DNA of 64,000 nt from Pseudomonas frederiksbergensis. Its GTDB lineage: Bacteria; Pseudomonadota; Gammaproteobacteria; Pseudomonadales; Pseudomonadaceae. Where the stretch lies: the NCBI RefSeq assembly GCF_900105495.1, contig NZ_FNTF01000002.1, positions 2,331,501-2,395,500 on the forward strand, read 5' to 3'. Each line of letters opens with the position of its first letter. The stretch's first letter is position 1. Of the stretch, positions 28,865 through 38,186 are shown piece by piece. Below the pieces are notes generated by a model. That model saw nothing but the letters and a program-made list of their open reading frames with translations, did not search any database and was not told the origin of the DNA. A program made the position numbers and the translations under genes.

Positions 28865-29608
28865 TCAGGCGTTTACCGGTTTCGCCTTGGTCGCTCGCTC
28901 AGCCTTCGAAGCGGGGCGATAAAGAATGTAGTAATACGACCCCAGACAAATCAGCCAGCAGAAAATCGCCGTCCACATGTTGTGCGAGAAGAAGTGCGCG
29001 CCCTGCATCATCCGGCTGACGGAAAACACCGTGCCCAAGGCGAAAGCGAACACAAACGCCTTGCGCGCCAGGCGCGGACGACGGTCACGCAGGACAAAAA
29101 ACAGCGCAAACAGTGTGAAACCGGTCGCTGCATGCCCGCCGGGCCAGCAACGGCCCGGTTTATCGGTGTGCGGGCGAGGGCTGAGCAGTTCGCTATAGGT
29201 TTCGTGACCGCCAAACTGCTCCAGGCTCCACGGGCACTGGACGGCCGTCACTGCTTTGACTGGCGTGACAAAGGAGGTCGCCAGCGCCAGAGATAACACC
29301 AGGCAGCCCAGTTCCCGTTGGATCGGTTTGAGCCGGTCGATGAAAAAGGAGGCGATGAAACCGAGGATGGCCAACACCGAAAAGGCGATGACCACCTGCT
29401 TGGCGCGGTCATGCAGGATGTCTTCCAGGAAGTAACTGTGCCGCCCGATGAAATCCCCCGCGACCGGGTCATAGAACAGCTTGGCCAGGTCCATGTCCAA
29501 GGACGTCAGTTCGAGCAGCATCAGAATGATCGCCGCGATGACGGGAACGCCCAGGCACACCCAGAAATTCAGCGGGCGGGAGGCGGGGCGACCGGCAGTC
29601 GAAACCAT
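28865..29608 (-). CDS. PAP2-family membrane phosphatase
   Basis: 247 residues with five or six membrane helices. The phosphatase motifs are present: a KPGRCWPGGHAATGF block (motif 2, catalytic His) and a later SRMMQGAHFFSHNMW block (motif 3, R and H). Motif 1 (K-x6-RP) is represented around the ETYSELLSPRPHTDKPGR segment. The protein probably dephosphorylates undecaprenyl pyrophosphate or a lipid phosphate at the periplasmic face. It is divergent from colR by 218 bp, which hints at a shared envelope-homeostasis role and possible ColR control. Confidence 0.85.
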   Translation of the reverse strand: MVSTAGRPASRPLNFWVCLGVPVIAAIILMLLELTSLDMDLAKLFYDPVAGDFIGRHSYFLEDILHDRAKQVVIAFSVLAILGFIASFFIDRLKPIQRELGCLVLSLALATSFVTPVKAVTAVQCPWSLEQFGGHETYSELLSPRPHTDKPGRCWPGGHAATGFTLFALFFVLRDRRPRLARKAFVFAFALGTVFSVSRMMQGAHFFSHNMWTAIFCWLICLGSYYYILYRPASKAERATKAKPVNA

Positions 29609-29826
29609 GGCAATTCCTTGGTCAATGAAAGGTTCTGAACACGCAGCCGCGCGGAGTTTGAGCCTGTTCCTGTCGTCGACGTGTGAATCGATAGTGAAAA
29701 AGTCGTTAAAGGCGCCCCGGGTTTATAGGTTGAATATGCAACCGCACGCAGTCCTAGCCCTCAGCCACACTTGGCCTTAAGCTGCGCGGGCCAAGACGGC
29801 CGTTACTGTGTACGCAGGAGACACCC

Positions 29827-30510
29827 ATGCGAATTCTATTGGTTGAAGACAACCGCGATATCCTGGCCAATCTGGCCGATTACCTGGGGCTCAAGGGTTA
29901 TACCGTGGATTGCGCGCAGGACGGTTTGTCAGGCTTGCACCTGGCGGCCACCGAGCATTACGACTTGATCGTGCTCGACGTCATGCTGCCTGGCATCGAC
30001 GGTTACACCCTGTGCAAACGTCTGCGTGAAGACGCGCGCCGCGACACGCCGGTGATCATGCTCACCGCTCGCGATCAATTGGACGACCGTCTGCAAGGGT
30101 TCAAATCCGGTGCCGATGACTACCTGATCAAACCCTTTGCGCTCTCTGAATTGGCAGCGCGCATCGAGGCGGTCATGCGCCGTGCCCAGGGTGGCGGTCG
30201 CCGCACCCTGCAGGTCGGCGATCTGATCTACGACCTCGATACCCTGGAAGTGACCCGCGAAGGGCGACTGCTGAAACTCAACCCGGTGGGCCTGAAGTTG
30301 CTGGCCGTGCTGATGCAAAAAAGTCCGCATGTACTGCGTCGCGAAATTCTCGAAGAGGCGCTGTGGGGGGATGATTGCCCGGACAGCGACAGCCTGCGCA
30401 GCCACGTTCATCAATTGCGCCAGGTGATCGACAAGCCGTTCGCCAAACCGTTGCTGCAAACCGTACACGGTGTGGGTTATCGCTTGGCCGAGGGCCGAGA
30501 TGGAGTTTAA
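29827..30510 (+). CDS. colR: Response regulator ColR (OmpR family)
   Basis: 227 residues. The receiver domain has D7/D51 (VLDVMLPG) and Lys near 102; an OmpR-type winged helix follows at 130-225 (LLAVLMQKSPHVL, HVHQLRQVID, VHGVGYRL). With ColS it maintains outer-membrane integrity, metal (Zn, Fe, Mn) and polymyxin tolerance and root colonisation in fluorescent pseudomonads. Identity is assigned from sequence and from the downstream orf222–wapQ pair, the characterised colRS neighbourhood in P. fluorescens WCS365. The colS start overlaps its 3' end. Confidence 0.9.
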   Translation: MRILLVEDNRDILANLADYLGLKGYTVDCAQDGLSGLHLAATEHYDLIVLDVMLPGIDGYTLCKRLREDARRDTPVIMLTARDQLDDRLQGFKSGADDYLIKPFALSELAARIEAVMRRAQGGGRRTLQVGDLIYDLDTLEVTREGRLLKLNPVGLKLLAVLMQKSPHVLRREILEEALWGDDCPDSDSLRSHVHQLRQVIDKPFAKPLLQTVHGVGYRLAEGRDGV

Positions 30511-31783
30511 ACAGAGCCTTGCTCAACGGATCATCATCGCCTTTGCGCTGATGAGCGCATTGGTCGCCGGCGCCTTCGCAATGGGCATTGTGGCGACCGT
30601 ACACCTGGTGGAAGAAAAACTGATTTCGGCCGGTCTGGGCGGCGACTTGCAACGGCTGTTGCTGATGGACAGTGTCATGGACTGGAACCATCGTCCCGAG
30701 CCGGACCAGCTGTTCTATTTCAGCGGCGGGCCGGGCGACTTCGAGCTTCCCAAGGACCTGCGGCACCTGGGCCCGGGCTTTCACGAAGTGTTTCGCGAAC
30801 AGCTGTCGTACCACGCGATGGTCGAAGTCGTCGATGGCCGACATTATGTGCTGTTGCAGGATCAGAGCGATTTCGAAGAGCGTGAACGGGTGCTGTTTGC
30901 CGTGGTGCTGGTGGGCTTCGTCTTGAGTCTGGCGTTGGCGGTGTTTCTTGGCTGGGTACTGGCGCGCAAAGTGATGGCGCCCGTGGTGCGCCTGGCCCGT
31001 CAGGTCCGCCACCGTGATCAATTATTAGGTCTTGCGCCCCCGCTGGCGCCGGATTACGCCGCCGACGAGGTGGGCGAGTTGGCCGTGGCCTTCGACGCCA
31101 CCCTCGGGCGCTTGCGCCAGGCGTTGACCCGCGAACGGTTGTTCACCAGTGACGTCAGCCACGAACTGCGTACGCCATTGATGGTGCTGGCCAGTTCCTG
31201 CGAGCTGCTGCTGGAAAACCCCGGTATCGATCAGCGTGGACGTGCACAGGTCCAGCGCATCGCCCGCGCTTGCGAAGAGATGCGCGAGCTGGTGCAAACC
31301 TTCCTCATGTTGGCCCGCGCACAACGCGAAGACGCCAGCATGTCGCCCCAGCAGACCCTGAGCCAGGTCGCCGATGGACTGCTAAACCAGTGGCGCGAGC
31401 CGATCGAAGCCAAGGGGCTGGCGCTGATCTTTGAACCGGGTCATCCGGCCAACACGTGCTACAACGCAACCCTTTTGCATGCAGTCATGGGCAACTTGCT
31501 GCGTAACGCCCTGCATTACACCGAACGCGGATTCATCCGCCTGACGCTGACGGCCACGGGGTTCATGGTCGAGGACAGTGGCGTAGGCATTCCCGAGGAA
31601 AAGCGCGAGGCGATGTTCGAGCCGTTCGTGCGCGGCAACGAGAAGCGCGGTGAGGGCTTGGGGCTTGGGTTGTCACTGGTACAGCGCATCTGTGAAAACC
31701 AGGGGTGGACCGTCAGCCTGACGAACATGGAGCCCCATGGTTGTCGTTTTGAAGTGGAGCTGTGTCCGTCGCAGATGAATTGA
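30500..31783 (+). CDS. colS: Sensor histidine kinase ColS
   Basis: 427 residues. Membrane helices at about 12-35 and 135-160 enclose a ~100-residue periplasmic sensor domain rich in Glu, Asp and His, including a FEERE cluster just before the second helix that resembles the metal-binding ExxE motif reported for ColS. HAMP-like linker, HisKA box (SDVSHELRTP) and HATPase blocks (NLLRNALHYT, DSGVGIP, GEGLGLGLSL) follow. ATG at 30500 overlaps colR by 11 nt, so expression is coupled. Confidence 0.9.
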   Translation: MEFKQSLAQRIIIAFALMSALVAGAFAMGIVATVHLVEEKLISAGLGGDLQRLLLMDSVMDWNHRPEPDQLFYFSGGPGDFELPKDLRHLGPGFHEVFREQLSYHAMVEVVDGRHYVLLQDQSDFEERERVLFAVVLVGFVLSLALAVFLGWVLARKVMAPVVRLARQVRHRDQLLGLAPPLAPDYAADEVGELAVAFDATLGRLRQALTRERLFTSDVSHELRTPLMVLASSCELLLENPGIDQRGRAQVQRIARACEEMRELVQTFLMLARAQREDASMSPQQTLSQVADGLLNQWREPIEAKGLALIFEPGHPANTCYNATLLHAVMGNLLRNALHYTERGFIRLTLTATGFMVEDSGVGIPEEKREAMFEPFVRGNEKRGEGLGLGLSLVQRICENQGWTVSLTNMEPHGCRFEVELCPSQMN

Positions 31784-31946
31784 TCGGCCTGTTACACCGC
31801 CTTGGCCCGGGCGCTGTTGTTCGCACCCTGCAAAACCTCGAAATGATTTGAGGTTTTACATGACGTTTTTTTCACAAAGGAATGACCTGTCGCTGACACG
31901 GCGCTACCTATCGTGAATGCCATCAGCAGCTCTGGAGACCTTGGTG

Positions 31947-32615
31947 ATGGCTGGCCCGATCAAACTGGATTTTTCCGAAAAGTACGACGACCAACACGCT
32001 CAACGATACCTGCGTAAACACCAGGATGGCCTTGGTCGCCGGCTGTCACACTGGCGTGACGAGCAACTGGCGCGCAAGGCGCTGGCGGCGGTCGGTGAGC
32101 CGGGGCTGATCCTCGATCTGCCCTGCGGTGCGGGGCGTTTCTGGCCATTGCTGGCGGAAAAAACCAATCGTGCGATCATTGGCGCCGACAACTCCGAATC
32201 CATGCTCAAGGTTGCCATGCAGGCGCAACCTGCCGAAGTGGTGAAACGGGTACAACCCTTGCACACTTCTGCATTCGACATCGCCTTGCCTGATAACGCC
32301 GTCGACAGCATTTTCTGCATGCGTTTGCTCCATCACATCGGTGAAGCCGAGCATCGACTGGCCATATTGCGTGAATTCGAGCGCGTCACGCGCGATAGCG
32401 TGGTCCTTTCCCTGTGGGTGGACGGCAATTTCAAAGCGTGGAAACGCAAACGCGCCGAGAAAGCACGTGGGCAGGAGGGTTACCAAAATCGATTTGTGTT
32501 ACCGGCTGCTACGGTTGAAAAGGAATTTGAGCAGGCGGGTTTTCGCATCCAGGAACAACTGGACTTTTTACCGCTCTATGCGATGTGGCGGGTCTACGTA
32601 TTACGCAAGAGGTAA
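31947..32615 (+). CDS. Class I SAM methyltransferase, orf222 of the colRS locus
   Basis: 222 residues, exactly the length of orf222 described downstream of colRS in P. fluorescens. Motif I is LDLPCGAGRF, the acidic loop GADNS is present, and post-I motifs follow (FCMRLLHHI). No signal or membrane segment. It lies 4 nt upstream of wapQ, forming the orf222/wapQ operon that ColR/S is reported to regulate; an LPS-core or envelope substrate is inferred. ATG at 31947 is chosen over the one at 31917. Confidence 0.85.
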   Translation: MAGPIKLDFSEKYDDQHAQRYLRKHQDGLGRRLSHWRDEQLARKALAAVGEPGLILDLPCGAGRFWPLLAEKTNRAIIGADNSESMLKVAMQAQPAEVVKRVQPLHTSAFDIALPDNAVDSIFCMRLLHHIGEAEHRLAILREFERVTRDSVVLSLWVDGNFKAWKRKRAEKARGQEGYQNRFVLPAATVEKEFEQAGFRIQEQLDFLPLYAMWRVYVLRKR

Positions 32616-32619
32616 CAAA

Positions 32620-33333
32620 ATGGCAGTGCAATGTGCAGCAGAAACGGACGTCGCTCCTCAGGACCGCTTCGACTATTTCTGGAATCAGCGCGGTGAATGG
32701 GTAGAAGAACCCAACGTCCGCCGCGGCGGAGAAAGCGGCGTGCAGCGCGTCATGAGCAGCAATGGCCAGTTGCTTTACGTTAAACGTCAGACCGGGCATA
32801 TCCATCGCAGCTTGCTGCACCCATTCGGTCGGCCGACGGTGCTGCGCGAGCGCGATGCACTTATCGGCCTGGGCCTGCTCGACGTTCGCGTTCCGGAAAT
32901 CGTGTTCTGCGGTGCACAGCGCGATCCGGTGCATAAATGGCGCGCCTTGCTGGTCACCAAGGCGCTGGACGGCTTCGAGGAAATCGAGCACTGGTACGCT
33001 GGCGGTGGTCGCGAGCGTCATGGCGAGGTCGTGCATGATCGAGTGTTGAAGGAACTGGCCGAGAACCTGGCCCGGATGCATAAGGGCCGCTGGCAGCACA
33101 GCTGCCTCTACATCAAGCACGTATTCGTGCGCGTCACCGGCGAAGGCGAGGCTGCCAATATTGAAGTGGCCTTGATCGATCTGGAGAAATGTCGGCAGCG
33201 TTTTACCGCCCGGCAAGCGGCTTCTCATGACATGAAGCAACTGCGTCGCCACTCGTCGTTCGGCACGACGGACTGGCAAAAACTCGTCTATTTTTACAAG
33301 ACGGCGTTTGGCAGCGCTATCAAGGGTTTATAG
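32620..33333 (+). CDS. wapQ: LPS core kinase, WapQ/InaA family
   Basis: 237-residue kinase-fold protein of the Kdo/heptose-kinase (InaA) family. The Lys of the ATP site is in LLYVKRQTG near 45-55, a catalytic-loop-like LARMHKGRWQHSCLYIKHVFV lies near 150-170, and the metal-binding Asp is in ALIDLEKCR. It probably phosphorylates an inner-core sugar of lipopolysaccharide on the cytoplasmic side. Translation follows the methyltransferase with a 4-nt gap and a GAGGTAAC ribosome-binding site. Confidence 0.85.
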   Translation: MAVQCAAETDVAPQDRFDYFWNQRGEWVEEPNVRRGGESGVQRVMSSNGQLLYVKRQTGHIHRSLLHPFGRPTVLRERDALIGLGLLDVRVPEIVFCGAQRDPVHKWRALLVTKALDGFEEIEHWYAGGGRERHGEVVHDRVLKELAENLARMHKGRWQHSCLYIKHVFVRVTGEGEAANIEVALIDLEKCRQRFTARQAASHDMKQLRRHSSFGTTDWQKLVYFYKTAFGSAIKGL

Positions 33334-33335
33334 CA

Positions 33336-33563
33336 ATGAAACTCGAAATTGCACGAGGTGTATTTTTAATAGGAGCCTTGGCAGTTGCTTCACTGGCGGT
33401 GGCGGCATGGGAGCAGCCCCGCACGCAAGTTCTCAGTTCAATGAATGGCGACGCGCATTGTCCGTTGCCACGCGTTGCGAAGGCACCCGTGGCATCTCAA
33501 CCCGATCATGACTTATTGCTGTTCATGTTCGGACTTTCTCAAGGATTGAGGCCACAAAGTTGA
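33336..33563 (+). CDS. Small exported hypothetical protein
   Basis: 75 residues starting 2 nt after the wapQ stop. Residues 1-24 form a signal peptide or membrane anchor (MKLEIARGVFLIGALAVASLAVAA with cleavage possible after the Ala); the rest is short and polar with one Cys. I recognise no family. Tight spacing and a terminator just after it suggest that it is the last gene of the orf222–wapQ transcript. Confidence 0.55.
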   Translation: MKLEIARGVFLIGALAVASLAVAAWEQPRTQVLSSMNGDAHCPLPRVAKAPVASQPDHDLLLFMFGLSQGLRPQS

Positions 33564-33582
33564 ACAGATTGAAGCCCAAGTA

Positions 33583-33612
33583 AAAGGCCTCGCAAATGCG
33601 AGGCCTTTTTTG
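33583..33612 (+). terminator. Terminator after the wapQ operon
   Basis: AAAAGGCCTCGC-AAAT-GCGAGGCCTTTTTT hairpin 20 nt after the small-protein stop. Confidence 0.85.
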
Positions 33613-33631
33613 TTCCCACCTACAGAGCGCC

Positions 33632-33742
33632 GATCGTTCCCATGCTCTGCGTGGGAATGCAGCCCGGGACGCTCGGCGTCCCTTCCAAAGCCGAACGCAG
33701 AGCGTCCGTAGAGGCATTCCCACGCAGAGCGTGGGAACGATC
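33632..33742. repeat. REP family A copy 1 (GATCGTTCCCAC…)
   Basis: A 111-bp inverted repeat with outer arms GATCGTTCCCA(T/C)GCTCTGCG and its complement, and inner arms around GGGACGCT/AGCGTCC. It ends one base before the mexW stop codon. Other copies: 41915, 53058, 57326 and 59410. Confidence 0.9.
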
Positions 33743-36700
33743 TTAGCGTGAGGGTTTATCGGGTTTTGCCAAAAACGTGTACACGCACGGCAACACAAAC
33801 AAGGTAAACAACGTCCCGATCGACATCCCCGTGGCGATCACCATGCCGATGTCAAACCGGCTGACGGCGCCCGCCCCCGTGGCGATGATCAATGGCACCA
33901 TGCCGAACACCATCGCCGCGGTGGTCATCAACACTGGACGCAGACGAATGGCCGCCGCTTCTTCCACGGCTTCGCGCGGTGTCAGGCCTTTGTCCTTGCG
34001 TAACTGGTTGGCAAATTCGACGATCAGGATTCCGTGCTTGCTGATCAGCCCGATCAACGTCACCAGGCCGACCTGGGTGTAGATGTTCATGCTCGACCAA
34101 CCCAAGAACAGCGGGATCAACGCGCCACAGATTGATAGCGGCACGGTCACCAGAATCACCAGCGGATCGCGGAAGCTTTCGAACTGGGCCGCCAGTACCA
34201 GGAAAATGATCGCCAGCGCCAGGGCGAAGGTGACCCACAGCGCACTGCCTTCCTGGACGTATTGCCGTGATGCGCCGGCATAGTCGAAGGCGTAACCCAC
34301 CGGCGCTTCTTCCCGAGCGATCTGGCGCACGGTGTCGATGGCTTCACCCATGCTGACCAGCGGCACCCCGGACAGGATGGCCGAGTTGAGTTGCTGGAAC
34401 TGGTTCAACTGCCGTGGCCGCGCCCGGTCGGTCACGGTGATCAGGGTCGACAGGGCCAGCAGTTCGCCTTGGGTGTTCTTGACGTAATAATTGTTCAGCC
34501 AGTCGGGGTTGTCCCGGAAGGGCCGTTCGACCTGCGCGATGACTTTGTAGCTGCGACCTTCAATGGTGAAACGGTTGATCTCCGCCTCACCCAGCAATGT
34601 CGCGAGCGTCCCGCCCAGGTCCTGCATGGAAACACCCATCTGTGCGGCCTTGGCGCGATCGATATCCACCACCACTTCAGGTTTGTCGAACGCCAGGTCA
34701 ACGTCGACGAAGGCGAACTTGCCGGATTCCATTGCCCGCTTTTTCACTCGGTCGGTCACTTGCAGCAGCGACTCGTAATCGTTGGCGGAGTTGATAACGA
34801 ACTGAAACGGCAGCCCTTCACCGGTACCGGGCAGAGAGGGCAGGTTGAAGCCGAAGATTTGCAATCCGGCAATGCTCTCCAGTCTGGCCTGTACCTCGGG
34901 CAGGATCTGCATTTGAGTGCGGCTGCGTTCGTTCCACGGCTTGAGCAGGAAGCCGCCGATCCCCGATTGCACCCCGTTGAAGCCATTGATCTGGAACGAC
35001 GAGTAGTACTCGGGAAACGTCTTGAAGATGGTGACGAACTCGTCGGTGTAGGCGCTCAGGTAGTCGAGGTTGGCCGGTTGCGGGGCGTTGGCCATCATGA
35101 AAATGATGCCTTGGTCCTCGTCCGGCGCCAGCTCCGACTTGGTGAACTTGAGCAGCACCGGAATCAGGCACAGCACGATCACCGCGAACACCAGCACCAC
35201 CGGCCGGGTGTTGAGGGTGCCGTGGAGCATGCTTTGGTAACGGCGCTTGAGGCTTTCGAAAATCAGGTCCAGGCGATGGGCCAGGCCACTGGGATTTTCG
35301 TCGTGGCGCAGCAGGAAGGCACACATCATCGGCGACAGGGTCAGGGCGACGATGCCGGAGATCACCACCGCGCCGGCCAGGGTCAGGGCGAACTCCTTGA
35401 ACAGCGCCCCCGTGAGCCCCGTCAGGAAGCCGATCGGCGCATAGACCGCCGCCAGGGTGATGGTCATCGAGACCACCGGCATGGCGATTTCCCGGGCGCC
35501 TTCGATGGCCGCATCCAGCGGCGTCTTGCCTTCTTCGATGTGCCGGTGGATGTTTTCCACCACCACAATGGCGTCGTCCACCACCAGGCCGATGGCCAAT
35601 ACCATCGCCAGCAACGTCAGCAGATTGATCGAGTAGCCCATCATCTGCATGAAGAACATCACGCCAATCATCGACAACGGGATGGTGACTACCGGGATCA
35701 CCACCGAACGCAGGGCGCCGAGGAACAGGAACACCACCACGATCACGATCAGCACCGCTTCAAACAGGGTTTTCACCACTTCGTCGATCGAGGCCTGGAT
35801 GAACAGCGTCGCGTCGTAGGCGATTTCACCTTTGAGGTTCGGCGGCAACTGGGCTTCCAGGTCCGGCATGATCTTGCGCACTTCCTTGATCACGTCCAGC
35901 GGGTTGGCGCCGGGTGTGGCCTTGATGCCGATGTACACCGAAGGAGTGCCGCCGAAAGAACTGATCGAGTCATAGTTTTCCGCACCCATTTCAACCCGCG
36001 CCACATCGCTGAGCAGCACGCGACTGTCGCCTTCGACCTTGAGCGGAATCGCGGCAAAGGCTTCGGCGGATTTGAGCTCGGTATTGGCGTTAATGCTGGT
36101 GACGACGTACTCGCCTTTCACTTCGCCGGCGGCGGAGAGGAAGTTGTATTTGCGCACAGCATCGGTGACGTCGCTGGCACTCAGGCCGAAACCGGCCAGC
36201 TTGACCGGGTCCAGCCACAGGCGCATGGCAAATACCTGGTTGCCGAGAATCTCGGCTTCGGCCATGCCCGGCAGGGTCGCCAGTTTCGGCTGGATCACCC
36301 GCGACAGGTAGTCGGTAATCTGCGGGTTGCTCAGCTCCTTGCTGAAGAAGCTGATGTACATCAGTGCCGAAGCGTCGGCGGCTTCCTTGCTCAGTACCGG
36401 GTCTTCGGCGTCCTGGGGCAGCTGGTTCTTCACCTCGTTGGCTTTGGCCAGCAGTTCGGTGAACAAGCGGTCGCTGTTGGAGCCGATGCGCGCGTAGATC
36501 GAGATCACCGAGAAGTTCTGGCGACTGACCGAGGTCATGTAGTCGATACCTTCGGCACTGGCCAGACTTTGCTGCATCGGTTGGGTGATGTAGCCCTGGA
36601 TGGTTTCGGCGTTGGCCCCGGGGTAAGCGGTGGTCACCGTGATCAGGGCGTTTTCCATTTGTGGATATTGGCGCAGCGGCAACTTGCTCCAGGCCTGGAA

Positions 36701-36775
36701 GCCCAGCAGCACAATCAACAGGCTGACCACGGTGGCGAGCACCGGGCGGCGGATGAACGGGTCGGTAAAAGCCAT
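33743..36775 (-). CDS. mexW: RND efflux transporter, MexW-like
   Basis: 1010-residue inner-membrane proton antiporter of the HAE1 class with twelve membrane helices and two large periplasmic loops. It starts FTDPFIRRPVLATVV and has the paired Asp of the proton relay in GLVVDDAIVVVENI near 400. The resemblance and position (next to the orf222/wapQ block, with its adaptor 13 nt upstream) fit MexVW of P. aeruginosa (PA4374–PA4375). No outer-membrane channel gene is adjacent, so it must borrow one (OprM in the P. aeruginosa system). Confidence 0.85.
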   Translation of the reverse strand: MAFTDPFIRRPVLATVVSLLIVLLGFQAWSKLPLRQYPQMENALITVTTAYPGANAETIQGYITQPMQQSLASAEGIDYMTSVSRQNFSVISIYARIGSNSDRLFTELLAKANEVKNQLPQDAEDPVLSKEAADASALMYISFFSKELSNPQITDYLSRVIQPKLATLPGMAEAEILGNQVFAMRLWLDPVKLAGFGLSASDVTDAVRKYNFLSAAGEVKGEYVVTSINANTELKSAEAFAAIPLKVEGDSRVLLSDVARVEMGAENYDSISSFGGTPSVYIGIKATPGANPLDVIKEVRKIMPDLEAQLPPNLKGEIAYDATLFIQASIDEVVKTLFEAVLIVIVVVFLFLGALRSVVIPVVTIPLSMIGVMFFMQMMGYSINLLTLLAMVLAIGLVVDDAIVVVENIHRHIEEGKTPLDAAIEGAREIAMPVVSMTITLAAVYAPIGFLTGLTGALFKEFALTLAGAVVISGIVALTLSPMMCAFLLRHDENPSGLAHRLDLIFESLKRRYQSMLHGTLNTRPVVLVFAVIVLCLIPVLLKFTKSELAPDEDQGIIFMMANAPQPANLDYLSAYTDEFVTIFKTFPEYYSSFQINGFNGVQSGIGGFLLKPWNERSRTQMQILPEVQARLESIAGLQIFGFNLPSLPGTGEGLPFQFVINSANDYESLLQVTDRVKKRAMESGKFAFVDVDLAFDKPEVVVDIDRAKAAQMGVSMQDLGGTLATLLGEAEINRFTIEGRSYKVIAQVERPFRDNPDWLNNYYVKNTQGELLALSTLITVTDRARPRQLNQFQQLNSAILSGVPLVSMGEAIDTVRQIAREEAPVGYAFDYAGASRQYVQEGSALWVTFALALAIIFLVLAAQFESFRDPLVILVTVPLSICGALIPLFLGWSSMNIYTQVGLVTLIGLISKHGILIVEFANQLRKDKGLTPREAVEEAAAIRLRPVLMTTAAMVFGMVPLIIATGAGAVSRFDIGMVIATGMSIGTLFTLFVLPCVYTFLAKPDKPSR

Positions 36776-36788
36776 GGGGGTTCCTTGA

Positions 36789-37937
36789 TCAGTCCGCGGG
36801 CGGCGGGCTGTTCTTCTCGGCTAAGGTCTTGTCGTCGCTGATCGCAATGTGTGCGCCGTGGTCCAGTTTGATCTGGCCGGCGGTGACCACTTTTTCGCCG
36901 TTCTGCACACCCTTGGTGATCATCACTTGCCCATCGCGGCGCTCGCCGGTTTCGATGAAACGCCGTTCGGCGATCAGGATCGGTTGGCCCTTGTCGTCTT
37001 TTTCCAGGCTGCCGTCTTCGGCTTTTTTCTGCGCGACGACATAGACCGAGTTGCCGTACAGCGTGTAAGTGATCGCGCTTTCCGGCACGACAATCCGCGG
37101 CTGCGGGTCGGGTAACAACACTTGCAGGCTGGCGAACATTCCCGGCAGCAGTTTACCGTCGGGGTTGGCCAGGGTCGCGCGGACCTGGACGTTGCGCGTG
37201 CTGTTTTCGACTTTCGGGTTGATCGCACTGATAGTGCCGGGGAAGGTTTGTGTCGGATAGGCCGCGACCACGATCTGCACTGGTTGGCCGAGGGCGATCT
37301 TCGGTACCGACTGCTCGGGGACGAAGAAGTCTACATAAAGGCTGCTGAGGTCTTGCAGGGTGGCAATCATGGTGCCGCTGGCGAGATAGTCACCGATGTC
37401 CACCTGACGAATACCGATGGTCCCGCTGAACGGTGCGAGCAAGCGTTTTTTGGCCAGCGCCGCCTTGAGCTGATTCACCGTGGCCTGGCTCTTTTTCAAC
37501 ACAGCAGAGAGCCGGTCGAATTCACCTTTGGAAATGGCTTGGCTGCCCACCAATTGGCTGCCGCGACCGTAATCGAGCTGCGCCAGGCCCAGGTCGGCTT
37601 GAGCGGTTTCGAGCAGGGCGGTTTCTACCACGCTATCCAGCCGAAGCAGTGGTTGGCCGACCTTGACCTTCTGACCTGACTCGAACTGCAAATCGATGAC
37701 AGTGCCGTCGGTCTCCAGGCTCAGGTCCACGCCTTGCAGCGCCTTGAGCGTGCCGACGGTGGGCAGGCGGGCTTGCCACGGCCGTTCGGTGGCAGTGGCC
37801 ACGGCGACACTGATCGCTGGTTTTGGCGCAGCGAAGCCCTGAATCATCGTATAGATGGAGAAGGCTTTGTAACCGGCCAGAACCAGCACGATCAGCAAAA
37901 CAACACCCAACATGATCAGCATGCGGCGACGCAGCAT
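36789..37937 (-). CDS. mexV: RND efflux periplasmic adaptor, MexV-like
   Basis: 382-residue membrane-fusion protein. An N-terminal membrane anchor (5-25) is followed by a lipoyl half-motif (GQPLLRLDS), an α-hairpin, a second lipoyl half (KRLLAPFSGTIGIRQVDIGDYL) and β-barrel domains. It links the MexW-like pump to an outer-membrane channel. Start at 37937 has AAGGAAG before it; the in-frame extension to 37982 lacks support. First gene of mexV–mexW; no local regulator gene is seen. Confidence 0.85.
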   Translation of the reverse strand: MLRRRMLIMLGVVLLIVLVLAGYKAFSIYTMIQGFAAPKPAISVAVATATERPWQARLPTVGTLKALQGVDLSLETDGTVIDLQFESGQKVKVGQPLLRLDSVVETALLETAQADLGLAQLDYGRGSQLVGSQAISKGEFDRLSAVLKKSQATVNQLKAALAKKRLLAPFSGTIGIRQVDIGDYLASGTMIATLQDLSSLYVDFFVPEQSVPKIALGQPVQIVVAAYPTQTFPGTISAINPKVENSTRNVQVRATLANPDGKLLPGMFASLQVLLPDPQPRIVVPESAITYTLYGNSVYVVAQKKAEDGSLEKDDKGQPILIAERRFIETGERRDGQVMITKGVQNGEKVVTAGQIKLDHGAHIAISDDKTLAEKNSPPPAD

Positions 37938-38042
37938 ATTTCCACTTCCTTGGAGAAAATCAGGTGACTCAGTCGGGCACATTACTCCGAGTGTGCAGGG
38001 GATTCCAACTGGCAGAACTTACAGGAAGGCTTCACCCCGACC

Positions 38043-38175
38043 TGTAGCAGCTGGCGCAGCCTGCGTTCGGCTGCGCAGCAGTCGTGATATCAGACACCGC
38101 GGTGTGTCAGGCAAACCACGGTGTAGGGATTTGCGACGGCTTCGCCGCCGAACGCAGGCTTCGCCAGCTGCTACA
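38043..38175. repeat. REP-type repeat, TGTAGCAGCTGGCG family
   Basis: Outer arms TGTAGCAGCTGGCG and CGCCAGCTGCTACA ~105 bp apart, with inner palindromes (GCCTGCGTTCGGCTGCGCAG; ACACCGCGGTGT). It lies between the DUF1513 stop and the mexV start. Confidence 0.8.
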
Positions 38176-38186
38176 AAGGACCGTGT

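Noticed and set aside
34391..36841. 816-codon open frame on the plus strand
   Set aside because: Antisense to mexW; composition rich in His, Arg and Gln without recognisable motifs.
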